Of a stretch of DNA of 59,936 nucleotides, positions 9,493 to 19,000 are shown piece by piece. Each line of letters opens with the position of its first letter. Position 1 is the first letter of the stretch. Under the pieces are notes generated by a model, which was given only the letters and a program-made list of their open reading frames with translations, was not told the DNA's origin and made no database searches. The translations under genes were made by a program, and so were the position numbers. This DNA is from Fulvivirga sp. (GTDB lineage Bacteria > Bacteroidota > Bacteroidia > Cytophagales > Cyclobacteriaceae): assembly GCA_028280565.1 (NCBI GenBank), contig JANQLQ010000132.1:1-59936 (forward strand), read 5' to 3'.

Positions 9493-11004
9493 TTATCGTG
9501 GGTTAGGCTCTAAGCCTCCTACATCAATGGCAGACTGGGGGATCTGTAATACTTTCCTGCGGTCATCCGCATTGAGACGGATCGTAGAGATCTCATCCTG
9601 CAAATTGTGGGTCACGGAAAACCCGTAGCGCTTAATATCAAACCATCTCATCCCTTGCGCAATAAATTCTTTTCGGCGCTCAAACAATATATAATTTAAT
9701 AAAATCAGTTGATCCGAAAAAGCCGGGTTATCTTCTTCTCCAAAAAATGACCGGAGCCGTTCCAGGGTAATAACAGCGGGAGCACCGCTATAACGCCTGT
9801 CCGTAAGCACCTGGAGATCAGCAATGGCCGCATCCAAGTCATTTTGAATGATATAACTTTCAGCACGGTTGAGCAGGACCTCTTCCCCGCTAAAAGCAAT
9901 GGCAATGTAATAGGGAGTACCTACGTTAGAATTCAAACTATTCCGCTCAAACAAGCTTTGATACCGCACCGGGAACAGTGCGTTATCCCCTTTAACAAAT
10001 GCCGGGTTTTCGCGCTCATCGGTGGTACCTGCAAAAGGCCGGGAAGCAAAAAGCTCGGAATAAAAGCTTTCATTGGGGCCAAAAGCGAAATCGAGCCTTT
10101 GTACCAGCGATACTTTCCTCATCAGCATCAAATTACTAGGCAGGTCCGGTGAGGTGTACAACTGCGGGTACCCCTGGATGGAAGAGCTTGCATTTTGAAA
10201 CTCTACGGATGTGAGATCACGGATAAAAGCACCCGGGTCTTGTCCTAGCAGTTGGGTACTGTAATCGATGCACCGGTTCACATCTCCCCTGAACAAGTAA
10301 AACCGCGAGGCGAAAGCTAGCGCCGCATTCCGATTGAAATGATACTTCCCCGAATTCTCAAAGAAATTGTCATTTACCAATTGTAAACCATCCAACAGGT
10401 CATCTTCAATTTCATTGTATATCCTGCGAATCGATTCCCGTTCGTAAGTGCCTATGAAGGTAGTTTCCGGGTCTTTAATATAAGGTATCCCCGGCTCGGA
10501 ATTAGTTTGCGGGCTAATGTGCTCGGCAAAAAGGTTGACCAGCATAAAATGTCCATACGCCCGGGTTAAAAGTGCTTCTGCTTCTATGGCGTCTTTTTGC
10601 TCCCTTTCTTCTTCGGTATTGGCAGGCAATTCATCCAATACCGCCAGCACTTCATTAGCATGTGCAATAGCATTGTAGGTCTGGAACCAATAAAAATCAG
10701 GAGTATCCAACTCGTCCGGCCCGGTAGTGACATCCTCCCACCGGTATATTTGCAAATGGCTGGTCCTTAAGCTAGTACCCCGTGTCCAACTCACATTATC
10801 AGACATCCAGTCTGTAAAAGCGTAGCTTGCTTGTGAGTAGGCATTGGTGAGCAGTTGACTGGCTTTTCCTAAGTCGTCCAGCGCCACCCGGTTATCGGGG
10901 ACCTCATCTAAAAAGTCTGAACACGAGGAAATCCAGCAGGCAAGGACTACTACTACCAACCGGGTAAGAATCTTATAGTTACTATTTCGGAATGCCCAAC
11001 TCAT
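9493..11004 (-). CDS. SusD/RagB family nutrient-binding outer-membrane lipoprotein
   Basis: 503 residues. The signal peptide ends at a lipobox-like WISSC. The N-terminal SusD-like region (about 30-220) contains TPR-type helices (ALLTRAYGHFMLVNLFAEH), and the C-terminal RagB part carries the family signature RRKEFIAQGMRWFDIKR at about residues 440-456. It forms the lid of the SusC barrel and captures ligand at the cell surface. Its start codon overlaps the susC stop (ATGA), consistent with coupled translation and 1:1 complex formation. Confidence 0.95.
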   Translation of the reverse strand: MSWAFRNSNYKILTRLVVVVLACWISSCSDFLDEVPDNRVALDDLGKASQLLTNAYSQASYAFTDWMSDNVSWTRGTSLRTSHLQIYRWEDVTTGPDELDTPDFYWFQTYNAIAHANEVLAVLDELPANTEEEREQKDAIEAEALLTRAYGHFMLVNLFAEHISPQTNSEPGIPYIKDPETTFIGTYERESIRRIYNEIEDDLLDGLQLVNDNFFENSGKYHFNRNAALAFASRFYLFRGDVNRCIDYSTQLLGQDPGAFIRDLTSVEFQNASSSIQGYPQLYTSPDLPSNLMLMRKVSLVQRLDFAFGPNESFYSELFASRPFAGTTDERENPAFVKGDNALFPVRYQSLFERNSLNSNVGTPYYIAIAFSGEEVLLNRAESYIIQNDLDAAIADLQVLTDRRYSGAPAVITLERLRSFFGEEDNPAFSDQLILLNYILFERRKEFIAQGMRWFDIKRYGFSVTHNLQDEISTIRLNADDRRKVLQIPQSAIDVGGLEPNPR

Positions 11005-14000
11005 AATCCCAGGTTCAATGAAAAAGTGACCAACCTTGGCTGGGGTAATGAAACTCCACCCGCACTAAAAAACTCCGGGTCTTGCCCGTTCAACACATCA
11101 TCTGCATATAAAAGCGCCAAATTTTGACCTTCTACTGAAACGGAGCCATTGGAAAGGCCAATACGATCGACAATCCCCCGGGGCAGTTGGTAGGACAACC
11201 GTACGGTCTTCAGCCGTACGTAATCACCATCGGCCACCCGCTCTGCGCTTTTATTGTACAATTGATAGGCCAGCACTACGTCCCCATTGACCTGCGATAC
11301 GCCACGGTCTAGTATCACAGGGATATTGGTAATATTTTCATCCCCGGGAACCGCCCAGCGGTTCACTAAGTCACCGGGCAGCGCATCAAAATCGGTGTAG
11401 GTGGCAAAGAAGGCATCATTCAGGCGGATCTTATAATCAAACTTATAAGAAAGAAGCACGCTCAAAGAAAACCCTTTGTAGGTAAACGTATTGGTAAGCC
11501 CCCCGGCGCCACGCGGTTCTACAGGACCTTCAAATACGAGGGTTTCGGTCAATCCTTCCCGCTCCTGCAAGTCGTACTGGAACACCCGTTCGCCATTGCT
11601 ATCGATAAAAGTGGGGATACCTTGGCCATTGAGGCCGGCAAACTGTGTAGAAAAAAGCCCTCTCCTGGGACCACCCAAAACTGCTGCGCCCCCTTGCCCG
11701 ATCGCATCTACGATCCGCGGGCCGAAATCCAAACGGGTGATCTCGTCACGGGTATACCCCAGGTTAAAATTAGTACGCCAGGAAAAGTTATTATCCTGAT
11801 AATTTAAGGTAGATATAGACACCTCGAAACCTGTAGCTTCCATATCTGCAAAGTTGCCCACCTTAAGCCCTTGACCCCCTACCCCGCTGGTCTGAACCAC
11901 CCCGATCAGGTCAAAGGCTTCGCGGCGATAATAGTTCAGGGAAGTGCTCACCCTTGAATCCAGTATATCCAGGTCGAGCCCAATATTCAATTCATTGAGT
12001 TTCTCCCAGGTAAGTTCGGTATTGGTAAGATCTACGATCTCCAAGAAAGGTTCTACATCTGTTGGCCGCACGGTTACATCCGCCCGTAAGTTCAGCAGTG
12101 CGCTGGCATTGGGCGGAAGATTACCCGACACCCCGTAGGTAGCTCGAAGCTTGAGGTTATCGATAAAGGAAAACGACCGCATGAAGGGTTCGTTGTGTGC
12201 ATTCCAAGCGCCGCTTACGTTCCAAGTCGGCAAATAACGCGCCTGGTTGCTGTCGCCCAGTTGGTTAGAGCCATCGTACCGTACTGTAAAATTACCCACA
12301 TAGCGAGACTTGTAGGCATACCCCCCGTTGAAAAAGAGCCCGAAGAAGCGATCTCTTCCTTCGTCTAGGGTATAATAATCTATATTTTGCAGGTTGAAAA
12401 ATTCAATGATATTCGGGTCTGTGACAACGACACCTCCACTTTCGTAGATAACTCCTATTCCTGTAGAGCTCGTGGCGGACCGATTAGTGAAGCGCACCTC
12501 CTGTCCTGCCAATACATTTACCTCGTGGTCCGTGCTAAACGTATTGGACCATTCTACACTGACACGGTTAAAAAAATTAAGCAGATCACTGATATCCAAA
12601 TAGTTAAACCCACCTTGTGGCAGTACCACCTGTGGGTTGAGTCCCGGGTTTTCCGGGTCGCGGAAAAGCAGGTTATTGGCATCTTGGATAAACTGGGTCT
12701 GGTCTGCGCGGTAGGCCTCTGCTTGGTTAGAGTTTTCATGGACCACATGATCGCGCTTGGTGGTAGCGTACCTTGCCTGGAATACCCCTTTGATCGAAAG
12801 GTTTTTCAAAGGATTTATCTCGAAATCCGTTTGGGCCGAGATGTCTAACACCTCGATGTTAATAAAATTCAAGTTGAGCTCCTCCAGGATATTGAACGGG
12901 GCAAAATTGCGCCGAAAAAATTCAAGCTCGCCGTTCTCGTCGTACGGGCGAATGGACCTGGCCGTATTCAGCGCATAGCTCAACGGATTGATATCGAAAT
13001 CACGGTTAAACTGGCCGGTGATCGGGTCGAGCTGGCGATTGCGTGTGCCTGGTACCTGCTGATCGCGGTAGCTGGCGGTTACTTTTAATCCGAACGAAAA
13101 GCGGTCGGAGATAAAATAGGTATTGCGGGCAGCAGCAGTGATCCGCTGCACCTCGTCTGCAATGGTCTGGCCTTGATCCCCCAGGAAACTGAGCGAATAA
13201 TAGTTATTGGACTTCTCCGTACCCGAAGTAAAGCTCAAAGAATGTTGTTGTTGCAATCCATAATCTCGAAAAAGCACGTCAAACCAGTCTGTATTTGCAT
13301 TTTCATATTGGTTTAAGAACTGTTCGTTGAGCCCGCCCCCTACACCCCAATCTAATTCATGGTTAGCAATAAGGGTGAACATTTTTCCCATAGCGCCATA
13401 CGTTTGAGACCGTACGGAAGTGCTAATATCCACGAGGCCTTTATCTACCAGCTCCCGGTATACCGACATTTCTTCGGCAGAATTGAGTAGGTCGAACTGG
13501 TTATAGGTAGGCCGCAGCTTTATGGAATAATTACCGGAATAGTTCACTTGCAAAGCACCGCTCCGGCCGCGCTTAGTGGTGATCACAATAACACCGTTAG
13601 CTGCCCTGGCGCCATAGATAGCCGTGGCGGAGGCATCCTTTAAAACTTGGAAGGACTCAATGTCATCCGGGTTTAGGTTGGCAATGGACGAACTGATCAG
13701 GGTATTGGCATTACCGGAAATAAAATCATCGGTATCCACGTTGGCCAGGTCTTCCAGGATCACGCCGTCTACTACGAAGAGGGGCTGATTATTCCCGTTG
13801 ATCGAAGCATTGCCCCGGATCCTGATCTTAGGAGTAGTACCGAAAGTGCCAGAAACATTATCCACATTCACACCCGCCACTTGCCCTTCGAGCATGCGAC
13901 TCACATCCGTCATCCCTTCCGCTTGGATATCCGACATCCGTACACTTTCCGAAGCGCCGGTGAATAGCTTCCGGTCCAGCTCTTGGAAACCGGTAACGAC

Positions 14001-14312
14001 CACTTCATTGAGCAAAGCCGCCTCATCCTCCAGTGTCACTTGAAGGCGTGTTTGACTCCCTACCGGTATGCGCTTGGTCTTCATACTGACCATACTGAAC
14101 ACCAATGTAGTGCCGGGATCGACCTCCAGCATAAAATTCCCGTCAATGTCGGTGATGGTACCACTGGTGGTGCCTTCGATCAGGACTGAAACGCCTACTA
14201 AGGGATTTCCGTCAACATCTTGGACGATCCCCTGGATGGAAGACACCTGCCCATATACCGGGAACACCAGCCATAGGAGTATAGCATAAACTTGAAATTT
14301 CTTCAAGACCAA
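11001..14312 (-). CDS. SusC/RagA family TonB-dependent outer-membrane transporter
   Basis: About 1103 residues: signal peptide (KKFQVYAILLWLVFPVYG), a carboxypeptidase-regulatory-like domain (about 25-100, GIVQDVDGNPLVGVSV), a plug domain with the SusC signature ATAIYGARAANGVIVITTKRG-like region near 230-250, and a large C-terminal barrel. It imports a ligand together with SusD using TonB energy. No ATG lies between the upstream in-frame stop and the signal peptide, so translation must start at TTG 14312 or, more naturally, at TTG 14306 (giving MKKF). It follows the small lipoprotein gene by 17 bases. Confidence 0.95.
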   Translation of the reverse strand: MVLKKFQVYAILLWLVFPVYGQVSSIQGIVQDVDGNPLVGVSVLIEGTTSGTITDIDGNFMLEVDPGTTLVFSMVSMKTKRIPVGSQTRLQVTLEDEAALLNEVVVTGFQELDRKLFTGASESVRMSDIQAEGMTDVSRMLEGQVAGVNVDNVSGTFGTTPKIRIRGNASINGNNQPLFVVDGVILEDLANVDTDDFISGNANTLISSSIANLNPDDIESFQVLKDASATAIYGARAANGVIVITTKRGRSGALQVNYSGNYSIKLRPTYNQFDLLNSAEEMSVYRELVDKGLVDISTSVRSQTYGAMGKMFTLIANHELDWGVGGGLNEQFLNQYENANTDWFDVLFRDYGLQQQHSLSFTSGTEKSNNYYSLSFLGDQGQTIADEVQRITAAARNTYFISDRFSFGLKVTASYRDQQVPGTRNRQLDPITGQFNRDFDINPLSYALNTARSIRPYDENGELEFFRRNFAPFNILEELNLNFINIEVLDISAQTDFEINPLKNLSIKGVFQARYATTKRDHVVHENSNQAEAYRADQTQFIQDANNLLFRDPENPGLNPQVVLPQGGFNYLDISDLLNFFNRVSVEWSNTFSTDHEVNVLAGQEVRFTNRSATSSTGIGVIYESGGVVVTDPNIIEFFNLQNIDYYTLDEGRDRFFGLFFNGGYAYKSRYVGNFTVRYDGSNQLGDSNQARYLPTWNVSGAWNAHNEPFMRSFSFIDNLKLRATYGVSGNLPPNASALLNLRADVTVRPTDVEPFLEIVDLTNTELTWEKLNELNIGLDLDILDSRVSTSLNYYRREAFDLIGVVQTSGVGGQGLKVGNFADMEATGFEVSISTLNYQDNNFSWRTNFNLGYTRDEITRLDFGPRIVDAIGQGGAAVLGGPRRGLFSTQFAGLNGQGIPTFIDSNGERVFQYDLQEREGLTETLVFEGPVEPRGAGGLTNTFTYKGFSLSVLLSYKFDYKIRLNDAFFATYTDFDALPGDLVNRWAVPGDENITNIPVILDRGVSQVNGDVVLAYQLYNKSAERVADGDYVRLKTVRLSYQLPRGIVDRIGLSNGSVSVEGQNLALLYADDVLNGQDPEFFSAGGVSLPQPRLVTFSLNLGL

Positions 14313-14329
14313 TAAGCTAATAACCTACC

Positions 14330-14854
14330 TTAATCTCTCTCGAATGTAAAAGTGACGATCAACGTTTGCCGTTGACCATATATATCAAAAAGAGAATCTG
14401 AAACGGCCTGGCTAGTAATGGTGTCTTGTTGGACAAAGTTCGGTAGCAAGGTAAAAAAGTCAGTCTCTCCCTTTATTCTTAGGTCATCTTCTGTAACCTC
14501 CAAAATCTCAAAATCAGTGATCAACGCCGTGTTATCTTCAGGGTCAAGCTCTAGCTCATCCCCTTCTATTTCCCAATCACCTTCTTCCTCCACATCTCCG
14601 TCGAAAAAGCTTAATTCACGCTCATAAGTATTATCCATGTTAAATTCGATCTTATAGGAGCTCTCTCGGTACAAATTATCACGATCATTACTATTAACAT
14701 CACTGAATTCGGGATTTGCCGCTTCTATTTCAACGGACTCTAACTCCCATTCCCCCACAATAGGATTTACAGAAGGTCCGTCATCGTCACCACATGCCTG
14801 CAAGAAGAACGCTCCACCTGCCACCATCAAATAAATAAGTAAATTTTTCTTCAT
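14330..14854 (-). CDS. Lipocalin-like lipoprotein at head of SusCD operon
   Basis: 174 residues. The lipoprotein signal (MKKNLLIYLMVAGGAFFLQAC) has Cys21. It is strongly acidic (GDDDGPS, DVEEEGDWEIEGDELELDPED) with the pattern of an eight-stranded lipocalin-like barrel: GEWELESVEI, YKIEFNMDNTYERELS, GDWEIEGDELEL, ITDFEILEVTEDDLRIKG. Such proteins commonly sit beside susC. It is the first gene of the five-gene operon and lies just downstream of a very AT-rich region that probably holds the promoter. Ligand unknown. Confidence 0.75.
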   Translation of the reverse strand: MKKNLLIYLMVAGGAFFLQACGDDDGPSVNPIVGEWELESVEIEAANPEFSDVNSNDRDNLYRESSYKIEFNMDNTYERELSFFDGDVEEEGDWEIEGDELELDPEDNTALITDFEILEVTEDDLRIKGETDFFTLLPNFVQQDTITSQAVSDSLFDIYGQRQTLIVTFTFERD

Positions 14855-15584
14855 ACGTATTAAATTTAGTTATAGTATAATATTCTGTATTTAATCAATT
14901 TACAAGAATTTTATTTAATTATAATCGATAATTATATATTAAATAACAAGTTTTTTAAACTAAAAACAGAATTAGAAATTAAATAAAACACTAATTTAAT
15001 AAGCTTATATACCGTAATTTGGGGTATTTTTTATTAACTTCCTATAAATCATGTCTTTCTATTTTAACTTAACTGGCACGGGCTCAATGGAAGCGTTACA
15101 GGTAGGTTGTTGAGCATTGAATGATAGACAAAAACTGCTTTTATTTTACATAAATGAATAAAATTAAAAACTATTACTAGCTATCCAATTCGAGATGACA
15201 GGAATAAAAACCGTTATTTATCATCCTTGTAGCTGGCAGGATTTTTGAAAAACGCTTCTTTATTTATGGGGGATATAAAAGTCACCCTATAAACGATAAC
15301 AGGAGCGATAGTTTGCAGAATTTTGATGTATAGTACCTTTACTATAAATAGCTACGGTATGTCACACTGGGATTATGAATTACACTTATCGAGGCTGTAC
15401 ATCGGACAGGTCGTATAGTTCCTACTAGCGACTCGTCCATATATCATATCCTTGATTTTAACCTCATGAGGGGACAGAGGACCCGCAACTTGAATTCGGA
15501 TAACGGGAACAAAAAAACTATCGATTATCGTCCCTTGCGAATGAGCACATTTGCGCAAAAATGCTTGGAGTGAAGAGACAGAGT
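14855..15584. other. AT-rich intergenic region upstream of SusCD operon
   Basis: No gene is seen. Bases 14860-15060 are extremely AT-rich with overlapping AT palindromes around TCGATAATTATA, which suggests the promoter and regulatory region of the minus-strand uptake operon. No clear TTG / TAnnTTTG promoter pair was found. The rest shows only short, improbable frames. Confidence 0.4.
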
Positions 15585-15830
15585 GAAAAACGGATCGTCA
15601 TGGCGAGTGGTACCATTTTCACGAAAATGCATGGAGTTGGAATGACATAACGGGAAAAATAATCGTCACAGCTAGGCTGGCGTAGCCGGTGGGCGGGTTA
15701 CGAAGCTGCCCCCTTCTTGTGTATGATCGAATGGACCTTGTTCTCGTTCCACGAGTGGGAGATCGCTTCACGCATCACTAAGGCCAGGCCCGCTGGGTTC
15801 GCGATGACGATAAAACAAAAGTATGTCATG
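15585..15830 (+). repeat. Intergenic repeat family A, copy 2
   Basis: Starts with an ACGGATCGTC box, then the core GGTACCATTTTCACGAAAATG at 15609-15629 followed by CATGGAGTTGGAATGACA. The GC-rich module beginning CTGGCGTAGCCGG at about 15674 ends in GGGTTCGCGATGACGATAA at 15796-15814. The same modules occur in the same order at 36280-36960 and reversed at 1-165. Confidence 0.8.
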
Positions 15831-15962
15831 GGTAATCCTTGGACAGGATTGTAGGGTTCGATGGGTAAGGATCACTATGCCTCCGTGTCAAAATAACCCT
15901 AAGCCCTTGATATTCTGGCACTTTTTCCTTTCGCAACGAATCATAGTCCATATTACAGGTTC

Positions 15963-15995
15963 AAAAAAAGGTATCCCAAAATTGGGATACCTTTT
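15963..15995. terminator. Bidirectional rho-independent terminator
   Basis: A ten-base perfect stem, GGTATCCCAA (15970-15979) pairing with TTGGGATACC (15982-15991), is flanked by seven As on the left and five Ts on the right. It ends transcripts from either side. It lies 32 bases beyond the stop of the giant T9SS protein gene and is surely that gene's terminator. Confidence 0.88.
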
Positions 15996-16026
15996 TACTA
16001 ACATTTGTATTGTAATACAGCCGATC

Positions 16027-19000
16027 TTATTCCTTCATCAACCGGACTACAGCCATTCCTTCTTCTGCTGTTTCAACCAACACAAGGTAAACCCCTGGCG
16101 CCAGGCTAGTAATGTCTAGCTCGATTTCGGCCGAACTGGCTTGCACTTCCCGTTCAAGCAGAAGGCCACCGGCCATATCCGTAACACGGACCATAGCACC
16201 TCCTTCTTTAAAGTTTACTCCGCCGAGGGTCACAAAGCCCTGGGTAGGATTAGGATAGGCAACCAGCTTTCCAAAGCCTTCTTCCAGCGCTTCGGCCACG
16301 CTCTTTGCGTCAGCAACGGCTTTTCGCTCGTATGGATTGTTACTATCAATGACTTCGAATACGACAGTGTAGGGCTCGCCGTTAATGCCCCGGCCATTTT
16401 TGAATTGATGAGCCCTGGCGGTAAGGGCATGTAATGCAACACCCAGTCGTAAGGGAGTGAACCTGTTCCTGCCATCACCCGCTGCCGTGTAGGGAACCCT
16501 ATTTTCTGTTTGCACTTCAGCACCATTTAAAGCGAATACAACACTTCCTACCTCTTCCCGGTTGAGTATCGCCTCGACCGTAAACCTTGGTAAAACAGCT
16601 AGGTCGATGACATCTCCTTCGTTAAGCGTACCTATTACTTGACTAGTATTGGTGTTGATAAGTGCAAACTCCGTGACAATTGCCAGGTTTTCCACTGCAA
16701 AGTTTAGATCAACCGGTACGCCCGCAATACCTCTACCATTCCTATCGGTATAAGGCGTTACAGTTAAACTATTTTCGCCTTTCACGGCTTCTCGAAATGA
16801 CGCAAAATTTGTAGGAGAACCCCCGGATGCCGAGTAGGGCGCCGAATTTTCTACCTGCACCTGTTCATCTCCTAACTCAAAGATCGCGCTCCCCACTGTG
16901 CCCGTATTAAAATCGGCAGTAATGGTAAATTCCGGCACAATAGAAACATCGATGACGTCCATATCACTGATAGGTCCTACCACTACGTCATTCTTTGCAT
17001 CTACCAGCTCAAAGGCAGTGACTTGCATCGTATTGACGACTTCGAAGGTCACCGTCCTGGAAATACCGGGGGTCCCTTTCCCGTTGCGCAGGGTGTAGGG
17101 GGTAGCGGTGATCACATTCGTTCCGGCCATTACCTCGAGCGGACGGAAGTTCCCGGGTCCTCCGCCGGCTGCGGCGTATGGGAAGGTATTTTCCGTGCGG
17201 GTTTTTCCATTGACCTCAAATACCACGCTACCGATAGCTTCGCGGTTGACGTTGGCAACTACGCTAAATTCCTCAAGGGTAGCTACATCTACTACATTGC
17301 CATTGTCTAGCGTACCTACGATGTCGTTGGTGCTGGCATCGACCAGGTCGAAACCGGTTACGCCCAAATCATCCGAGACCGTCACACTGAAAGAGGTTGT
17401 GGCAGTATTTCCAGCCCCATCCGTAGAAGTATAGCTTTCAGTAGTAGTACCTAATGGAAACAATGCCCCTGGTCCCAGCCCCTCAGAAAGTGTAGCCGGG
17501 AGCTCCGTTACGCTCTTTTCTGTAGTATTCAGGTTCATGATCCATTGATTACCGAAATTGATCGAAGCTAAGTCCGTTGGCTCCGGCAAATTGCAATTGG
17601 GCGTGGCTAAAAAGCTCGGCCCTGTAGCCGGCCCACCGTTAGATCCCGGCAACAGGCCACTGACGGCGCCATTCACTGCCGGCGTAAATAATTCTAACAC
17701 TAGTGTAGCTCCACCGGGAACCGAAGTTCCTACGGGAATATTCACGAGGTCAAAGATGGTGCCCGCGGGGACAACGACCTCCGTGCTGGACAGGAGTTGT
17801 AAATTCTCAAATAAAAATTCACCCGTGAGCGTATAAAGATTTACAAATCCGGGAGAGGTTCCATCGCTCGTGGCAATGCCAATGTCAACGCTATTGACAA
17901 GCAATTCTCCCTCGATATCAAATTCATTTTGCAAGTCAAACACTCGAAGGTATCTATTATCACCTGAAGGGCAACGTACAGGTCCACCGGCTACTTCCTG
18001 GTTCACGGATTGTGTGATAGTATCACCAAACCCGCAATTGTCAATGCCGACAGGCACATCATAGATCACCTGTGCTTCAGTCACACCTTCTTCAACCGCG
18101 ATAATGATATCCCCGGGACTAGCCAGTGTGGGTGCTTCAACATCCTGCACGGTGATCCGCTGTACGCACGTTCTTACAAAACCGTCAGGACCCCCTTCTT
18201 GGGCAATCCAAGTGATGGAGGTAGTTCCTACCGGGAATGCACCGCTAGGGTCTGCCTCACCTGTGAAGCTGTTGAGGACTACGGTGTTTTCGGTGGCATT
18301 TAGGATCGTAGGGGGTGCGATGGTCACCGTAGCTTCGCAAGTACCCGGTGTGTTATTTACCATAACATCATCGTTACATACGATCTCCAATAGTCCCGAT
18401 TCGTCCAGCACCCTCACATTGTCAAATCCGAACCCTTCATTTTGTAATACACCGAATTGCAACGTTCCTACGACAACTCGCAAGATCACGGAAGACTCAC
18501 CTCCCAGGCCGTTCAACGGGTGTGTGGCCGTTACCCACGTCCCGGGGGCAGTTCCCGAAGCACTGTTCCCTGACCAGGCATCCCCATTACTACCGAAAAA
18601 CGCCAATGGATTCGTCGGGTTGATGTTGAATTCATTCCGGTCTACATTAGATTGATACCAGTTGTCCGGGTCGCCATTGCTTCCTATGGTCTGCCAGGTG
18701 GCGCCAAGGTCCGTGGAAGCTTGTACTATGGCTCCATTGAAAGGTAATCCTGAGAAAAGGGCAAATTCCCACCAAACATCCAGTTGGACATAAGGGTTGG
18801 GCACATCTGTAAAATCGAATACCGGGCTGACCACAAAAGAGCCTTCATTTAAATTATGCGGGCCTGAAAGGTTCGTAACGAAGGCCTGCTCACCTTCAGC
18901 AGCCCTGTTGATCACCGGCGCATTGGGGGCGCCTAGCTCCCAGGAAGAGTTTAAACCGTCGATAAACCAGCCCCCGGCATCTTCTTCAAATCCTTCTTGA

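Noticed and set aside
15373-15558. 61-codon minus-strand frame upstream of repeat A
   Set aside because: No signal, domain or start context; its sequence is unlike neighbouring genes.
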